Assembly (NCBI GenBank): GCA_921293015.1
Contig: OV121088.1
Span: forward strand, 18,265,645 to 18,329,644
Source of the DNA: Phorcus lineatus
Lineage: Eukaryota > Mollusca > Gastropoda > Trochida > Trochidae
DNA length: 64,000 nt
Reading direction: 5' to 3'
Shown: positions 26,204 to 36,480 of the stretch, one piece after another
Numbering within the stretch: the first letter of the stretch is position 1
How the letters are laid out: the number at the start of each line of letters is the position of its first letter
Notes under the pieces: model-generated
What the model saw: only the letters and a program-made list of their open reading frames with translations
Told to the model about the DNA's origin: nothing
The model's database searches: none
Made by a program: the position numbers and the translations under genes

Positions 26204-26376
26204 AAGAAATAGAGTAGCCTCAACCATCATGCGTTTTGCAATAAGCTACAGCTGTCTCTGAACTATTATTAGCATCAAACCACTCAGCCTTCGGCCTCGT
26301 GATTTAACTATATTAGTTCAGGGCAAAACTTTACTTTATTGCAAAACACACGATGGTTGAGGCTACTCTATTTCTT
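26204..26376. mobile_element. Hairpin element related to 21421-21670
   Basis: The arms begin AAGAAATAGAGTAGCCTCAA and end with its complement, and meet in a hairpin containing the GCCTTCGGC loop. The middle shares TAGTTCAGGGCAAAACT with the element at 21421-21670, while the outer arm sequence differs. No coding capacity. Confidence 0.75.
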
Positions 26377-26639
26377 AAACCAATGTTGTTAAATGATGAT
26401 TAAGTTATGGATAACATCTACGAATTATTACGATGACAAATTGAAGTGTTTTACTTGAGCATTTTTCTACCAAACTCCTGCAGTATTTTTACCGCATGAA
26501 TGTTATTTTGAAAAATATACCATTACTAAATTTTGATTGCAGATATATTAAAAACTGTATACTATCATTCGCTTTACACCCAAACATGACTTCTTACACG
26601 CCAAAAGAATCAGAACAAGCTCTCTGAAAAAATAAGAAA

Positions 26640-26810
26640 TTAGTTAGGGGTCACAGGGTCACCAATTCTATAAATTAGAATCCCCATCAGCTAAGGGGTA
26701 CACAAGGTTTCAGTTTTTAGGCCTCTTGCTTCTGGAGGAGATATAGAAGATTAAAACAGATGCCCTTATTAGGAATCACAAGGTCACCAAATCTGTAAAT
26801 TATTAAAGTT
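26640..26810 (+). repeat. Dispersed repeat, two tandem partial units
   Basis: GGGGTCACAGGGTCACC followed by ATTAGAATCCCCATC, then CTTGCTTCTGGAGGAGATAT, then a second unit CCCTTATTAGGAATCACAAGG. The same blocks in the same order occur on the minus strand at 62215-62530. I recall closely similar repeats in bivalve genomes, from memory. Confidence 0.5.
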
Positions 26811-29284
26811 ACTAAAATAATACTAGATAAATATACTTTCCACGAATAAACTTTTAAAACTTTCAGACTAAGATGTAGTTGTGTTCTTATCGAGCGAAAC
26901 GCGCCTTTGATGCTACAGTATAGACCATGTGTAAAGGCATGGGCCACTACCATACCAGATGCAGCTAGCCAACATCTCATTTTTTTCCCTCATATTCTCA
27001 TGAATTCATGCAGTTGTATGAAGTTGACGTGCTACATGTATTTGCAGATATCAGTATTGACGTAATACTTTTAATATTTTCTGGAAGTATTCTTATCACG
27101 AGTTCAATCATCTAAGTCATTTATCGTCCCTGCTTTCCATTTTCTAGATTGCTTCAAATGGATTTCAATATTAGATTTACCTTGATCTTGCAATAAAGAT
27201 AACATACAAGTAAGCAGATAACCCACCAACTAAACTTATACCGTAACATCAAATGTTGATCTGCCAATCAGCAAGATGCTTTTTCAAGGTTCATAAACTG
27301 CATCAAAAATGACTTAATAAACATATTCTCTGAAAGATTTCGGACGAAAATCGTTACAAGTTAATCGGGTTCCTAATGACATCAAACGGGTGTATCAATA
27401 TTAAAGCATAATTTAAAAAATATATCCTCGTGAGCGATTACACCCTATATAATTTTAAACTTTACCCATCGAATTCATCTCTAAAGTTTAATCGGATTTC
27501 TAATTTTAATAAGTTCTTTGAGGCTGCAACCCGAACGGAGTGAGTGAGTTGAGGGTGTAACTTGTTTTCAACAATATTCCACTTATAAAACACGTGGATG
27601 CAACACCTCCAAAAGAGAGTGGAAAGGTCAGCGAGAACGAAAGGATGAGGTAAAACACGGAAAGAAAGGTATAGCAAGAGGTAGACAGCAGGTTTGGGAA
27701 CGACACAAATTTGGTCTAGCTTCTACGCGTCGATATCTTAGGTGCCCCTACAAGGTGCAGGTAGACTCCGGCCTTTAAGTCATTTCTAAAGATGTAAGTT
27801 GTACTCTATTTCATATAAGTGTTTAAATGTTAGGTGCCATTTTATATGCATTATATATATATATTCGTAAATGATATGACTCTTTTGCTCTATTGCTAGA
27901 TGCTTGAAATTAACATGAAACGAGTGGACGCATTTGAGAAGTAACAAACAATAACAAAGATAGTCTCCAAGACACTCCCTCTACTACGAATCCTTCTGGA
28001 ATGGGGTTCACCAGTCACAAGGTTAAGTTCCTTTGCTTGTATATCCAAAGAATGCTATCTTATTCTGACTAAATGTATCTTTGAAGATAAAGTGATAAAG
28101 AATATTTAAGACAACTTCTTTTGAAAAATGAAAACAGTTGACTAATGACTAATTATATTGATTGCCTGACGAGATGCACGTATCTATAATATATTTTGCA
28201 TACTTCAACGCTTTCTTTTCATTTGTCCGAACGAAATACCCGTGTATGCCATCATTTACAAATATAAAATTACTGAAACATCCACGCTGAGATGGTGCGA
28301 ACATCACACCAAATATACACTGTCTATACATATACAGGTGAAGATCAATTTGACGTTCATTACATTAGTGTCTGGCGTAGGTGTAGACTGTCCCAGTATG
28401 GATAGGAGGACAAATCTCCCATGAAAGCAGATTAAATGCCGTCATGTTTAGTCGATAAAACTAACATTAAACCCATGATTCTCTCATTACGTTTCTGCCT
28501 TTAAAGGGCTACAGAGTATGTTAGTGTTTCTAATACAATTGTTTTTTCAAAAATCACATTCAACTGAAAATAATAGGTAGATAAACGTTTAAACCGCAGC
28601 ATGATATGGGAGAAATATTATAAATAACATTTAAAATTCGTTGTAATTATACCAAAAAAAACCCCAAATCGTACGAGTAGCGCGCGCTACTTAATTGTGA
28701 TGTAAATATGCGGGTTTTTCTTACCTGCGTACTACGTCATCATGGGTTATGGTCATAAGGAAGAATAAAATAAAACGTTTCTTTTAATGTATACAGTACT
28801 ATACACTTCAAATTCGTGAAAAGAAATAACGAGTATCATATTGACACAAAAAGGTGACCTAAACTAACACAAAAACAACGAAATGTTTTGTCGTTCATTT
28901 AACATTTTTAACATATATTCGAAGCACATATGCAAATTATAAAGATCTTCGTTCCACCAAAGACTGAGAAATTATAAGTGAATCGGTTGTGTGAGGATTG
29001 AACTATGCTAATTATATGTATACCTGAACTAACTCCTTGGAAACTGGAAAGGTTATAAGAGTTACTTCTCCGTCACTTTATGCAACTTACAACTATGTAG
29101 AATGGGCGTTAATAAAAACAATAATAACTTGCTTTTCTCAAAACGAAAAAAGGTTATCTGCGTCTGGCAAATTGTCGTCGTATATTAAAGGACTTTTAAT
29201 CAACGATAAATGGGTTTTTGTTTCGCCGTTTCGTCGTTTGTTACGACCAACTCTAACTGTGACTTTTCCTTTCTTATCTTTGTT
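26811..29284. other. Mostly unassigned AT-rich sequence
   Basis: No supported gene. It includes a (TA)n run at 27852-27864 and one copy of a dispersed repeat at 27540-27720. Confidence 0.4.
27540..27720 (-). repeat. Dispersed repeat R3, copy 1
   Basis: On the minus strand the text reads TTTCCACTCTCTTTTGGAGG, then CCACGTGTTTTATAAGTGGA and ATATTGTTGAAAAC. Recognisably the same order of words occurs at 37060-37230 (minus) and 42030-42130 (plus). It looks weakly coding in all three, but stops and indels differ. The family is unknown to me. Confidence 0.5.
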
Positions 29285-30135
29285 TATCTCACTGAATGAT
29301 AAGAAAATTGAAGTTGTCAACAATTATAAATACCTAGGAACTGTGCTACATAGAAATGGACGTATGAACTTCGCTGTTAAGTATTTTGCTAATCTTGGTA
29401 TGAAGGCATCGAAAGCATTATTGGAACGTGCATGAAATATTCAACTGGCATTAGACCTACATGTACTGTTTTCTACATGTGACAGATTTGTTGTACCAAT
29501 TTTGTTGTACAGATGTGAGATATTGGAATATGATAACACTGATCATGAAATAATAGAAAATGTTCATCTCAAATTTCTTAAATTAGCTACTGGTTTACGT
29601 TTTAATACACCAAACTTTATGGTGTATTGGGAACTCGGTAGAGAACCTATTCAGCTCAAAATTTCGAAACGACATCTCATACTTGTGTAAATTGATATTT
29701 TCACATCCAAACAATAAAATAGCACCGTTTATCCATCAATACATTTCATATAAAAACAAAACGCTATATCACTATGCCTGGGTAAATCATATTCCATGTG
29801 AGTGCGGTATTCCGGATGTTTTTGATAATCCTCAGCGTTATTCAAACTCATAGGGATCATTCATAACGTAGACCGTATTCTAAAAGTTATTTCTTACAAT
29901 CATAGATGAGTGATATACACAACACTTCGAAAGGAGTTTATTATAAAATTCTGAAGTCTTCTCCACAATTTGAACAATATCTACTCTTATCAGAAGACAT
30001 CTCTAAACCAATCCTAAAATTTAGAACTTGCAATCATAAACTTCCAATAGAAACTGGTAGATGGTAAAATATCCCAAGAGAAGAGAGGTTCTGTATTTTA
30101 TGTGATTCAGATCTGATTGGGGATGAGTTTCATTA

Positions 30136-31694
30136 TATACTATCCAAAAAAAGAAACGCATAGCCAGATTTGTTAGGAGAAATTGTTGTATTTTCAAACG
30201 CATATAAATTGAAAGGAAATGAAGTTACAAGTGTGATTTTTTACATCAGATTTAAGGAAATATCAATTAACGAAATTACGTAAAAACATTAGATATGGCT
30301 TTCACAATATTTCACAGACGTCCGTAGAAAGTTAGCATCTGTCGTGGCCACCTTGTGCGTTGATGACAGTTCTCACCCGCCTTGACATCGACTGGATTAG
30401 ACGCTATATGGTTGGTTTTGGAATCGTCTGCCACTCCTGCTGCACAAATAGAGCCAGTTCTTGTAGAGTTTGAGGCTGTTGTTGACGCTGAAGAAGACGT
30501 CGATCAAGTTCATCCCAAAGATGTTCAATTGCATTCAAATCTTGGTAACGAAACGGCCATTGGAACTTATTAATGTTGTTTCTGGCGAGGAAATCTCCAG
30601 TGACTTGTCCAGCATGTGGCCTGGCGTTGTCCTGCTGGAACAGTTCACATTGGACGTCAATAACGGGCAGGGGATGTGGCTGCAGGATGTTGTCTCTGTA
30701 GCGTACGACCGTCAAATTTCCATAAACGTGGATTAAATTGGTGCGACCAGTGTACGATATCGCCGCCCACATCATAACGCTGCTTCCACCAAATCTGTCC
30801 ACCTCAAGAACACAGTAAGCGGCAAAACGTTCGTTCCGACGCCATTAAACACGGTTTCTGCCATCTCGCCTCCGCAATAGGAACCTGGATTCATCACCGA
30901 ACCAAACTAGGCGCTAGTTGCGAAGATTCCAAACAACAACTGTGTTACACCAACGAAGTCGATTGGCACGGTGTTGACGACGTGGAACGTTGACAACGTA
31001 GGGTCTCCTGGCTCTCAATCCATCCTCCCTCAAGCTGTTCCCTACAGTCTGGCTTGAAATTCTTCTCAGTTCTGGTATGTTGCCTGCAGTACTCACGGCA
31101 GTAGTTGTGCGATAACGCAAATGGATGCCCCGGATGTAGCGATCTTGAGCTGGTGTGGTGACACATGGCCTGCCTGAACGGGGACTGTCATTTGTCGTGT
31201 TGGTCTGAAAGAACCTGTCGAAAAGTCTTTAAATGGTGCTCTGGCTAACGTGGAGACGTCCTGTCACCGAACATTGGGACTCTCCAGCTTGAAGTCTTCC
31301 GATGGCGATGTTTCTTGTTATAGCGTCAAGACGTGCCACCATGGAGTGTCTTACAATCAATCTCCAAACAAGTGGCAAATCCGAATGCGGCATCCCTTTT
31401 TATAGCCACACACTGCATGCATTTTCCACAAAACTTTCACGTGCGTAATTGCACGTGTTGCGTTGTGGCGAAGCGTTTTTGATTTACCCTTAAAATGTTT
31501 TTGATTTACCCTTAAAATGTTCACCAAAGTCAACATTTCCATGTAAGATCCATTTTTGGAAAAGAAAACGAAAGCAACTCGTCAGTATCATCAATATCAT
31601 TACTTTTTTGGACAATAAAAATAATAAAAATAAAAATATTTCGATTTCAATTATGAAAAATCACCTATGCGTTACTTTTTTGGGATAGTATATA
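30136..31694 (-). mobile_element. Complete Tc1-like transposon inserted in LINE b
   Basis: The left terminus TACTATCCAAAAAAAGAAAC (from 30138) and the reverse complement of the right terminus, TACTATCCCAAAAAAGTAAC (from 31692), match over about 26 bases including the following GCATAG, with TA repeats on both sides as expected for a TA target. Between them lies one transposase frame. The element is about 1.55 kb, the usual Tc1 size. Exact ends are ambiguous by 2 bases because the flanks are TATATA. Confidence 0.85.
30332..31342 (-). pseudogene. Tc1-like DD34E transposase, full length but with in-frame stops
   Basis: A 337-codon frame with no indels, the normal length of a Tc1 transposase. It begins MVARLDAITRNIAIGRLQAG (helix-turn-helix), has a second DNA-binding segment with RARRP near 31000, and then the catalytic core. 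The triad is retained: Asp in WFGDESRF (about 30885), Asp in FQQDNARPHAG (about 30635) and Glu in DLNAIEHLWDEL (about 30525). The C-terminus ends INAQGGHDRC before the stop at 30332. I count at least four in-frame stops (after QSTI, after NLRN, after NRV and after KPTI), so it cannot make active transposase. The stops are substitutions, consistent with point decay rather than rearrangement. Confidence 0.88.
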
Positions 31695-31860
31695 ATGAAA
31701 TGCCACTACAATGCTGATCTACGTAGGTCATTGTTTCAATAGAGGATACTAAACGACCTTCCATTTAGTACTATTTTTATTAAACGAGTTAATGATTCAG
31801 TATAAAACGAGCAGTATCTTACACGGGCGAGTAATAAATTATATTATTTAACCTTGAGTA

Positions 31861-32325
31861 CTAAACGTGTGATGATAATGTTTATATAAGTACAGTATGT
31901 AAGCCGACTACGATCACAAAGCTTTGCATATGAAATAATGAACTCGATCTTTTTATATACTTTGGAAAAACCTATGATAATTAGTTCGATTTCTCGGCTT
32001 TTTGGGGGTCGAAAAACCTGGCAAAAAAACTATGTATATAATTATTTCAACGAGATAGATTTTTGGCAAATTTCTTGAATTTGTATCAAAATACTCTGTT
32101 GGCCCTTTAAAGGATATGTCTAGAGTGTGTCTACTCCTGAAGTTTATTATATTCCACTGACAGTAGTAACCATAGGTTTCACTTCAAAACCAGTTGAAGA
32201 AACGGATAAGAGTATCCTGTCGGACGAAATTGTGACTTAAATGGACAGTCATATCGGGGTACAGCTGACATTCCAGTTAATAAATATCTATGTAATTACT
32301 ACATGATAAAGTCATGACTCAATTA
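31861..32325. other. Unassigned AT-rich sequence
   Basis: No gene or repeat recognised between LINE b and LINE c. Confidence 0.4.
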
Positions 32326-32708
32326 AAACAGACAGACAGACAGACAGACAAGTTTATTCAGTAAAAGGCCATAGACCCATGATACATTCATTTCCTTAAT
32401 TCAAAAACCTGGTGCACATGCTGAGCTGAAGCATTTCTTATATGTTTAAGTACATGGTATAGAAAATTACAAACGTCTTCTATAATAAGGTCATTATCAG
32501 ATTTTAAAATGTTGTTGAAATTTACAGTGGGATTAAAATCCTTAAAGTGTTTCTGTAAGTATCTTAATCTTAATTCAGAGAAACGTTGGCATTTCAAAAG
32601 AACATGAAACTCATCTTCAACAACGTCAATACCATTCAATTTACAAAATAAACATAATCTCTCATTATGGTTAACATTATCATATCTACCCACTTCAACT
32701 GCTAAATG
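32326..32708 (-). mobile_element. LINE c: 3' end of a LINE, cut by a palindromic element
   Basis: On the minus strand the frame from 32708 reads HLAVEVGRYDNVNHNERLC and continues to a stop at 32388, with the knuckle C-L-F-C ... DEFHVLLKC. The 3' tail has a stem (GGGTCTATGGCC), then AATAAACTT and about five copies of CTGT (32329-32351), with no poly(A). Upstream coding sequence stops exactly at 32708, where the terminal inverted repeat of the element beginning at 32709 starts. The missing 5' part is not found on the far side of the nest. Confidence 0.85.
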
Positions 32709-33997
32709 TACGGTGGCATATTAGGGCCATCTGTTTTTTTATTTTTATCTTGAAATTTCAAGAAAAAAGTTGAAATTTCAATATGTCCATCTTGAAATTT
32801 CAAGAAGATAAGTTGAAATTTCAAGATATCAAGTTGAAATTTCAAGATAATAAGTTGAAAATTCAAGATACTTATGTCGAAATTTCAAAATAAATAAGTT
32901 GAAATTTCAACTTAGCATCTTGAAATTTCAAGATAATGATATATATAAGGATTTGATCTGTCAAAGTCAGCATTACTTGTGTGGAAGTCTCCTTGATTAG
33001 ACGTCCCTACATATAAACAAAGTCTCATTGTAGATATATATTACAAATGAACATACATACTTAATCAGTCAATAATATGTGTATGTATGCATGTGTGTGT
33101 GTATGTATATGTATGCATGTAAATGTGTATGGATGTGGGTATGATGTATTTATGTACTTTCTTATATATTAATCATGTTGGAATTAACGTTTTTAATATC
33201 TTATGTATGTAAGAATGGTATATATAGAATTTTGGGAGGTTGTGTGTATTCGGTTGATACCCTACACTATGATGATTTAACACAGACCACAATTATATCA
33301 TCGGAAATCATTCGTGATATGTATGTTAGATACACTTTATTAAAACGTGTACGTGTATTTATACATAAGGAACAGTTATAAACATTCCTACACAAATTGC
33401 GGGGAACCTTATAATCAAACATGCTCGGTCTTGTCAATGTGTGTCATACGTACATAGGAACAAATGTATACGAAGCGTTATAAATTTAAGTAAAGATTCA
33501 CATACACATATGAATTAATATATTCAATACATATCACGAATACTTTCCCGATGATATTATTGTGGTCTGTGTTCATCAAATATAAGATATAAAAAAATAC
33601 ACACAACCTCCCCGAAACCTACCATTCATACATACATACAATATTATTACATTAATTCCAACATACCGGTAATCTACTAGTACAACAATATATACTAGTA
33701 CCAATATAGATAATGTCACTCCAATATCCATATACACTTACAGCAAACATACAGACACACATATAAACACACATAAACACATACACAGACAGTACATATC
33801 TACATACACACATACTTATATACATACATAGACACAGTGTACATATTATGTTATTTACATATGTAATATCTTGTACTTTTTATTAATATGTTTGTGTCAA
33901 TTTTTCCTGAAATGAAATTTGTGTCTGCAATGAACAAGAAGGCCTATATTTCATGTTTCATTATCAACTGGTTAAGTTTGTATGTGTATCTATATCA
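32709..33997. mobile_element. Palindromic element X (GAAATTTC family), right terminus missing
   Basis: Begins with the family terminus TACGGTGGCATATTAGGGCC. Next comes a ~230-bp subterminal array of CTTGAAATTTCAAG-type palindromes separated by 4-8 bases (ATA-rich), then a conserved block (GATTTGATCTGTCAAAGTCA, later TTAGACGTCCCTACATATAA), a (GTAT)-rich stretch and an interior that folds back on itself around 33400. The matching right terminus is absent: family-type interior sequence runs to 33997 and then meets the terminus of element Z. No open frame of transposase type. Confidence 0.75.
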
Positions 33998-35754
33998 TAC
34001 GGTGGCATATTAGGGCCATCTGTTGTTTTTTTTTATCTTGAAAATTCAAGAAAAAAATTGAAATTTCAAGATCTTTACTTGAAATTTCAAGTTACTTAAG
34101 TTGAAATTTCAAGATAATAAGTTGAAATTTCAAGATACTTATGTTGAAATTTCAAGATAGATAAGTTGAAATTTCGACTTAGCATCTTGAATTTTCAAGA
34201 TAATTATATATATAAGGATTTGCTCTGTGAAAGTCAGCATTATACGGTGGCATATTAGGGCCATCTGTTTTTTAATTTTTATCTTGAAATTTCAAGAAAA
34301 AAGTTGAAATTTCAACATGTCCATCTTGAAATTTCAAGATATCAAGTTGAAATTTCAAGATAATAAGTTGAAATTTCAAGATAAATAAGTTGAAATTTCA
34401 ACATAACATCTTGAAATTTCAAGATAATGATATATATAAGGATTTGATCTGTCAAAGTCAGCATTACTTGTGTCGAAGTCTCCTTGATTAGACGTCCCTA
34501 CACATAAACAAAGTCTTATTGTAGATATATATTACAAATAAACATACAAACTTAATTAGTAATAATGTGTGTATGTATGCACACACACAAACACATACAT
34601 AGACAGTACATATCTACATACACACATACATACACACATACTTATATACATACATACACACATTGTACATATTATGTCATTTACATATGTAAAGTATTGT
34701 ACTTTTTATGAATATGTTTGTGTAAATTTTTTCTTAAATGAAATTTTTGTCTGAATGAACATTAAGGCCTATATTTCATGTTTCAAATGTATTTGGATAA
34801 GTTTATTATCAACTGGTTTAGTTTGTATGTATGTCACTAATAATTTCCGATGATATAATTATGGTCTGTGTTTAATCATCATAATGAAAGGTATCAACTG
34901 AATACAAACAACCTCCCAAAATTCTATATATATCATTCTTACTAAAATAAGATACTAAAAACGTTTATTCCAACATGATTTATACATAAGAAAGTACATA
35001 AATACATCATTCCCAAATCCATATACATTTACATGCATACAAATACATACACACACACGCATACATACACACATTATTACTGATTAGGTTTGTATGTTTA
35101 TTTGTAATGTATATCTACAATAAGACTTTGTTTATATGTAGGGACGTCTAATCAAGGCGACTTCCACACAAGTAATGCTGACTTTGACAGATCAAATCCT
35201 TATATATATATCATTATCTTGAAATTTCAAGATGCTATGTTGAAATTTCAACTTATTTATCTTGAAATTTTAACATAAATATCTTGAAATTTCAACTTGA
35301 TATCTTGAAATTTCAAGATGGACATGTTGAAATTTCAACTTTTTTCTTGAAATTTCAAGATAAAAATAAAAAAACAGATGGCCCTAATATGCCACCGTAT
35401 ATATCTATCTATATAGTCTTTGTTTATTTGTATGGACGTCTAATCAAGGAGACTTCTCACCCAACTAACGCTGAGTTTCACAGAGCAATCCTTATATATA
35501 TATCATTATCTTGAAAATTCAAGGTGCTAAGTCGAAATTTCAACTTATCTATCTTGAAATTTCAACATAAGTATCTTGAAATTTCAACTTAGTATCTTGA
35601 AATTTCAACTTAGTATCTTGAAATTTCAACTTATTATCTTGAAATTTCAACTTAAGTATCTTGAAATTTCAAGTAAAGATCTTGAAATTTCAATTTTTTT
35701 CTTGAATTTTCAAGATAAAATAAAAAAACCAGATGGCCCTAATATGCCACCGTA
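33998..35754. mobile_element. Palindromic element Z (GAAATTTC family, second subtype) containing element Y
   Basis: The left terminus at 33998 and right terminus at 35754 carry the same TACGGTGGCATATTAGGGCC end in inverted orientation. Their subterminal arrays match each other better than those of Y: both have CTTGAAAATTCAAG, ATCTTTACTTGAAATTTCAA and AAATTTCGACTTAGCA. Removing Y leaves about 600 bp. No clear target duplication is visible at its ends. Non-coding. Confidence 0.75.
34243..35399. mobile_element. Palindromic element Y (GAAATTTC family) nested inside Z
   Basis: Complete element of 1,157 bp. Left and right arms of several hundred bases are inverted copies: terminus TACGGTGGCATATTAGGGCC, palindrome array with the distinctive ACATGTCCATCTTGAAATTT, then TCTGTCAAAGTCAGCATTAC and the TTAGACGTCCCTACA block. 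The interior contains CA/TA-rich simple repeats and the block AGGCCTATATTTCATGTTTC, also present in X near 33940. The flanks show only TA on both sides. No transposase, so it must be mobilised in trans if at all. Confidence 0.8.
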
Positions 35755-35759
35755 GATCT

Positions 35760-36480
35760 GTATTTGATTGAAACATATTTTATTCATTCAAGAAATGGAT
35801 TGGGCACAAGTTATCCAACTTAGAAAAGCCCTCTCCAGATATTTACAGCATTTATCTTACAATATTGAACAACAAGAGACGGGCAGGAATATGTACAAGA
35901 GAAATTAGTGAAAGCGTTTAGTTTGAGAGATAAAAATATGTACACATTTGAAAACATACTGATTTTCAATAATAGTGAGAACTGCATCGCCATGTAATAT
36001 CTATAGTAACCCTGTTTCTAACAATTTTTCTAAAGATGTAAACATTTTTTCTCTTTGTGTAATGTACAAGGGGCATTCAAGGAAGTAGTGACAAACATTT
36101 TCACAACCATAACCACATTGACAACATGCATCATTTCTGACACTTATTCTAAATAAATCATAATTAAGGGAGCTCGTCATGTATCTCAATCGTACGGTGG
36201 CATATACAATCGAGTGTGCAAAACATTAAATTTCCGAATTCCATATGAGTAGTACACAGGTGCAATTTTTTTTCCCACATGAATATTTGATTTAAAAAAA
36301 GCAAGAGATTCACAATTTCTTATTGACAACGGAATGTTATTCCATAATTTGATTGATGATGGAATAAACGATAATGTTGAGTACTTCAGTCGTGTACAGG
36401 GTTGGCTAAAGTTATTCGAGTTTCTTAATTCGTAACTTGTCCGATTACCTATCTGTAGTGGGCTGAAAATCTTAAAAAGT
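35760..36480 (-). mobile_element. LINE d: C-terminal ORF2 relic of another LINE type
   Basis: Minus strand. From about 36475 the text reads PLQIGNRTSYELRNSNNFSQ, then FIPSSIKLWNNIPLSIRNCE, FNVLHTRL, and, after a 20-base interruption, RYMTSSLNYDLFRISVRNDA. The zinc knuckle follows (CCQCGYGCENVCHYFLECPLY), with a stop at 36001. The 3' tail runs to about 35765 and contains GAATGAATAAAATATG. It resembles LINE i more than LINEs a, b, c or g, so at least two LINE groups are present. Its 3' end abuts the terminus of element Z. Confidence 0.8.
36187..36212. other. Scar of a TACGG-ended element with 6-bp duplication inside LINE d
   Basis: The sequence CAATCG-TACGGTGGCATATA-CAATCG interrupts the LINE d reading frame. 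Removing 20 bases (TACGGTGGCATATA plus one CAATCG) restores continuous LINE coding (HTRL then RYMTSSL). The first 13 bases of the inserted piece equal the terminus of elements X, Y and Z. This is either an excision footprint or a minimal internally deleted copy. Confidence 0.75.

Larger units (their letters stand above)
29285..31860 (+). mobile_element. LINE b relic, RT thumb to zinc knuckle, split by a Tc1-like element
   Basis: The C-terminal part of a LINE ORF2. It starts near SLNDKKIEVVNNYKYLGTVL (29290) and continues with VPILLYRCEILEY, a block ending FMVYWELGREPIQL, then after several frame breaks ILKFRTCNHKLPIETGRW and ERFCILCDSDLIGDEFHYI up to 30135. The sequence resumes at 31695 in the frame expected for the rest of the zinc knuckle (MKCHYNADLRRSLF), followed by NDLPFSTIFIKRV and decayed sequence. 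Joined conceptually across the insertion, the knuckle is C-x2-C-x9-H-x4-C. Stops and frameshifts show that it was dead or dying. The Tc1 element therefore landed later than the LINE. Confidence 0.8.

Noticed and set aside
33060..33140. TATG/TGTG-rich stretch as an independent microsatellite
   Set aside because: It recurs at the same place inside elements X and Y, so it is part of the element.
32709..35754. CRISPR-like appearance of regularly spaced GAAATTTC repeats
   Set aside because: Spacers are only 4-8 bases and alike, the repeats are parts of inverted element arms, and the genome is eukaryotic.
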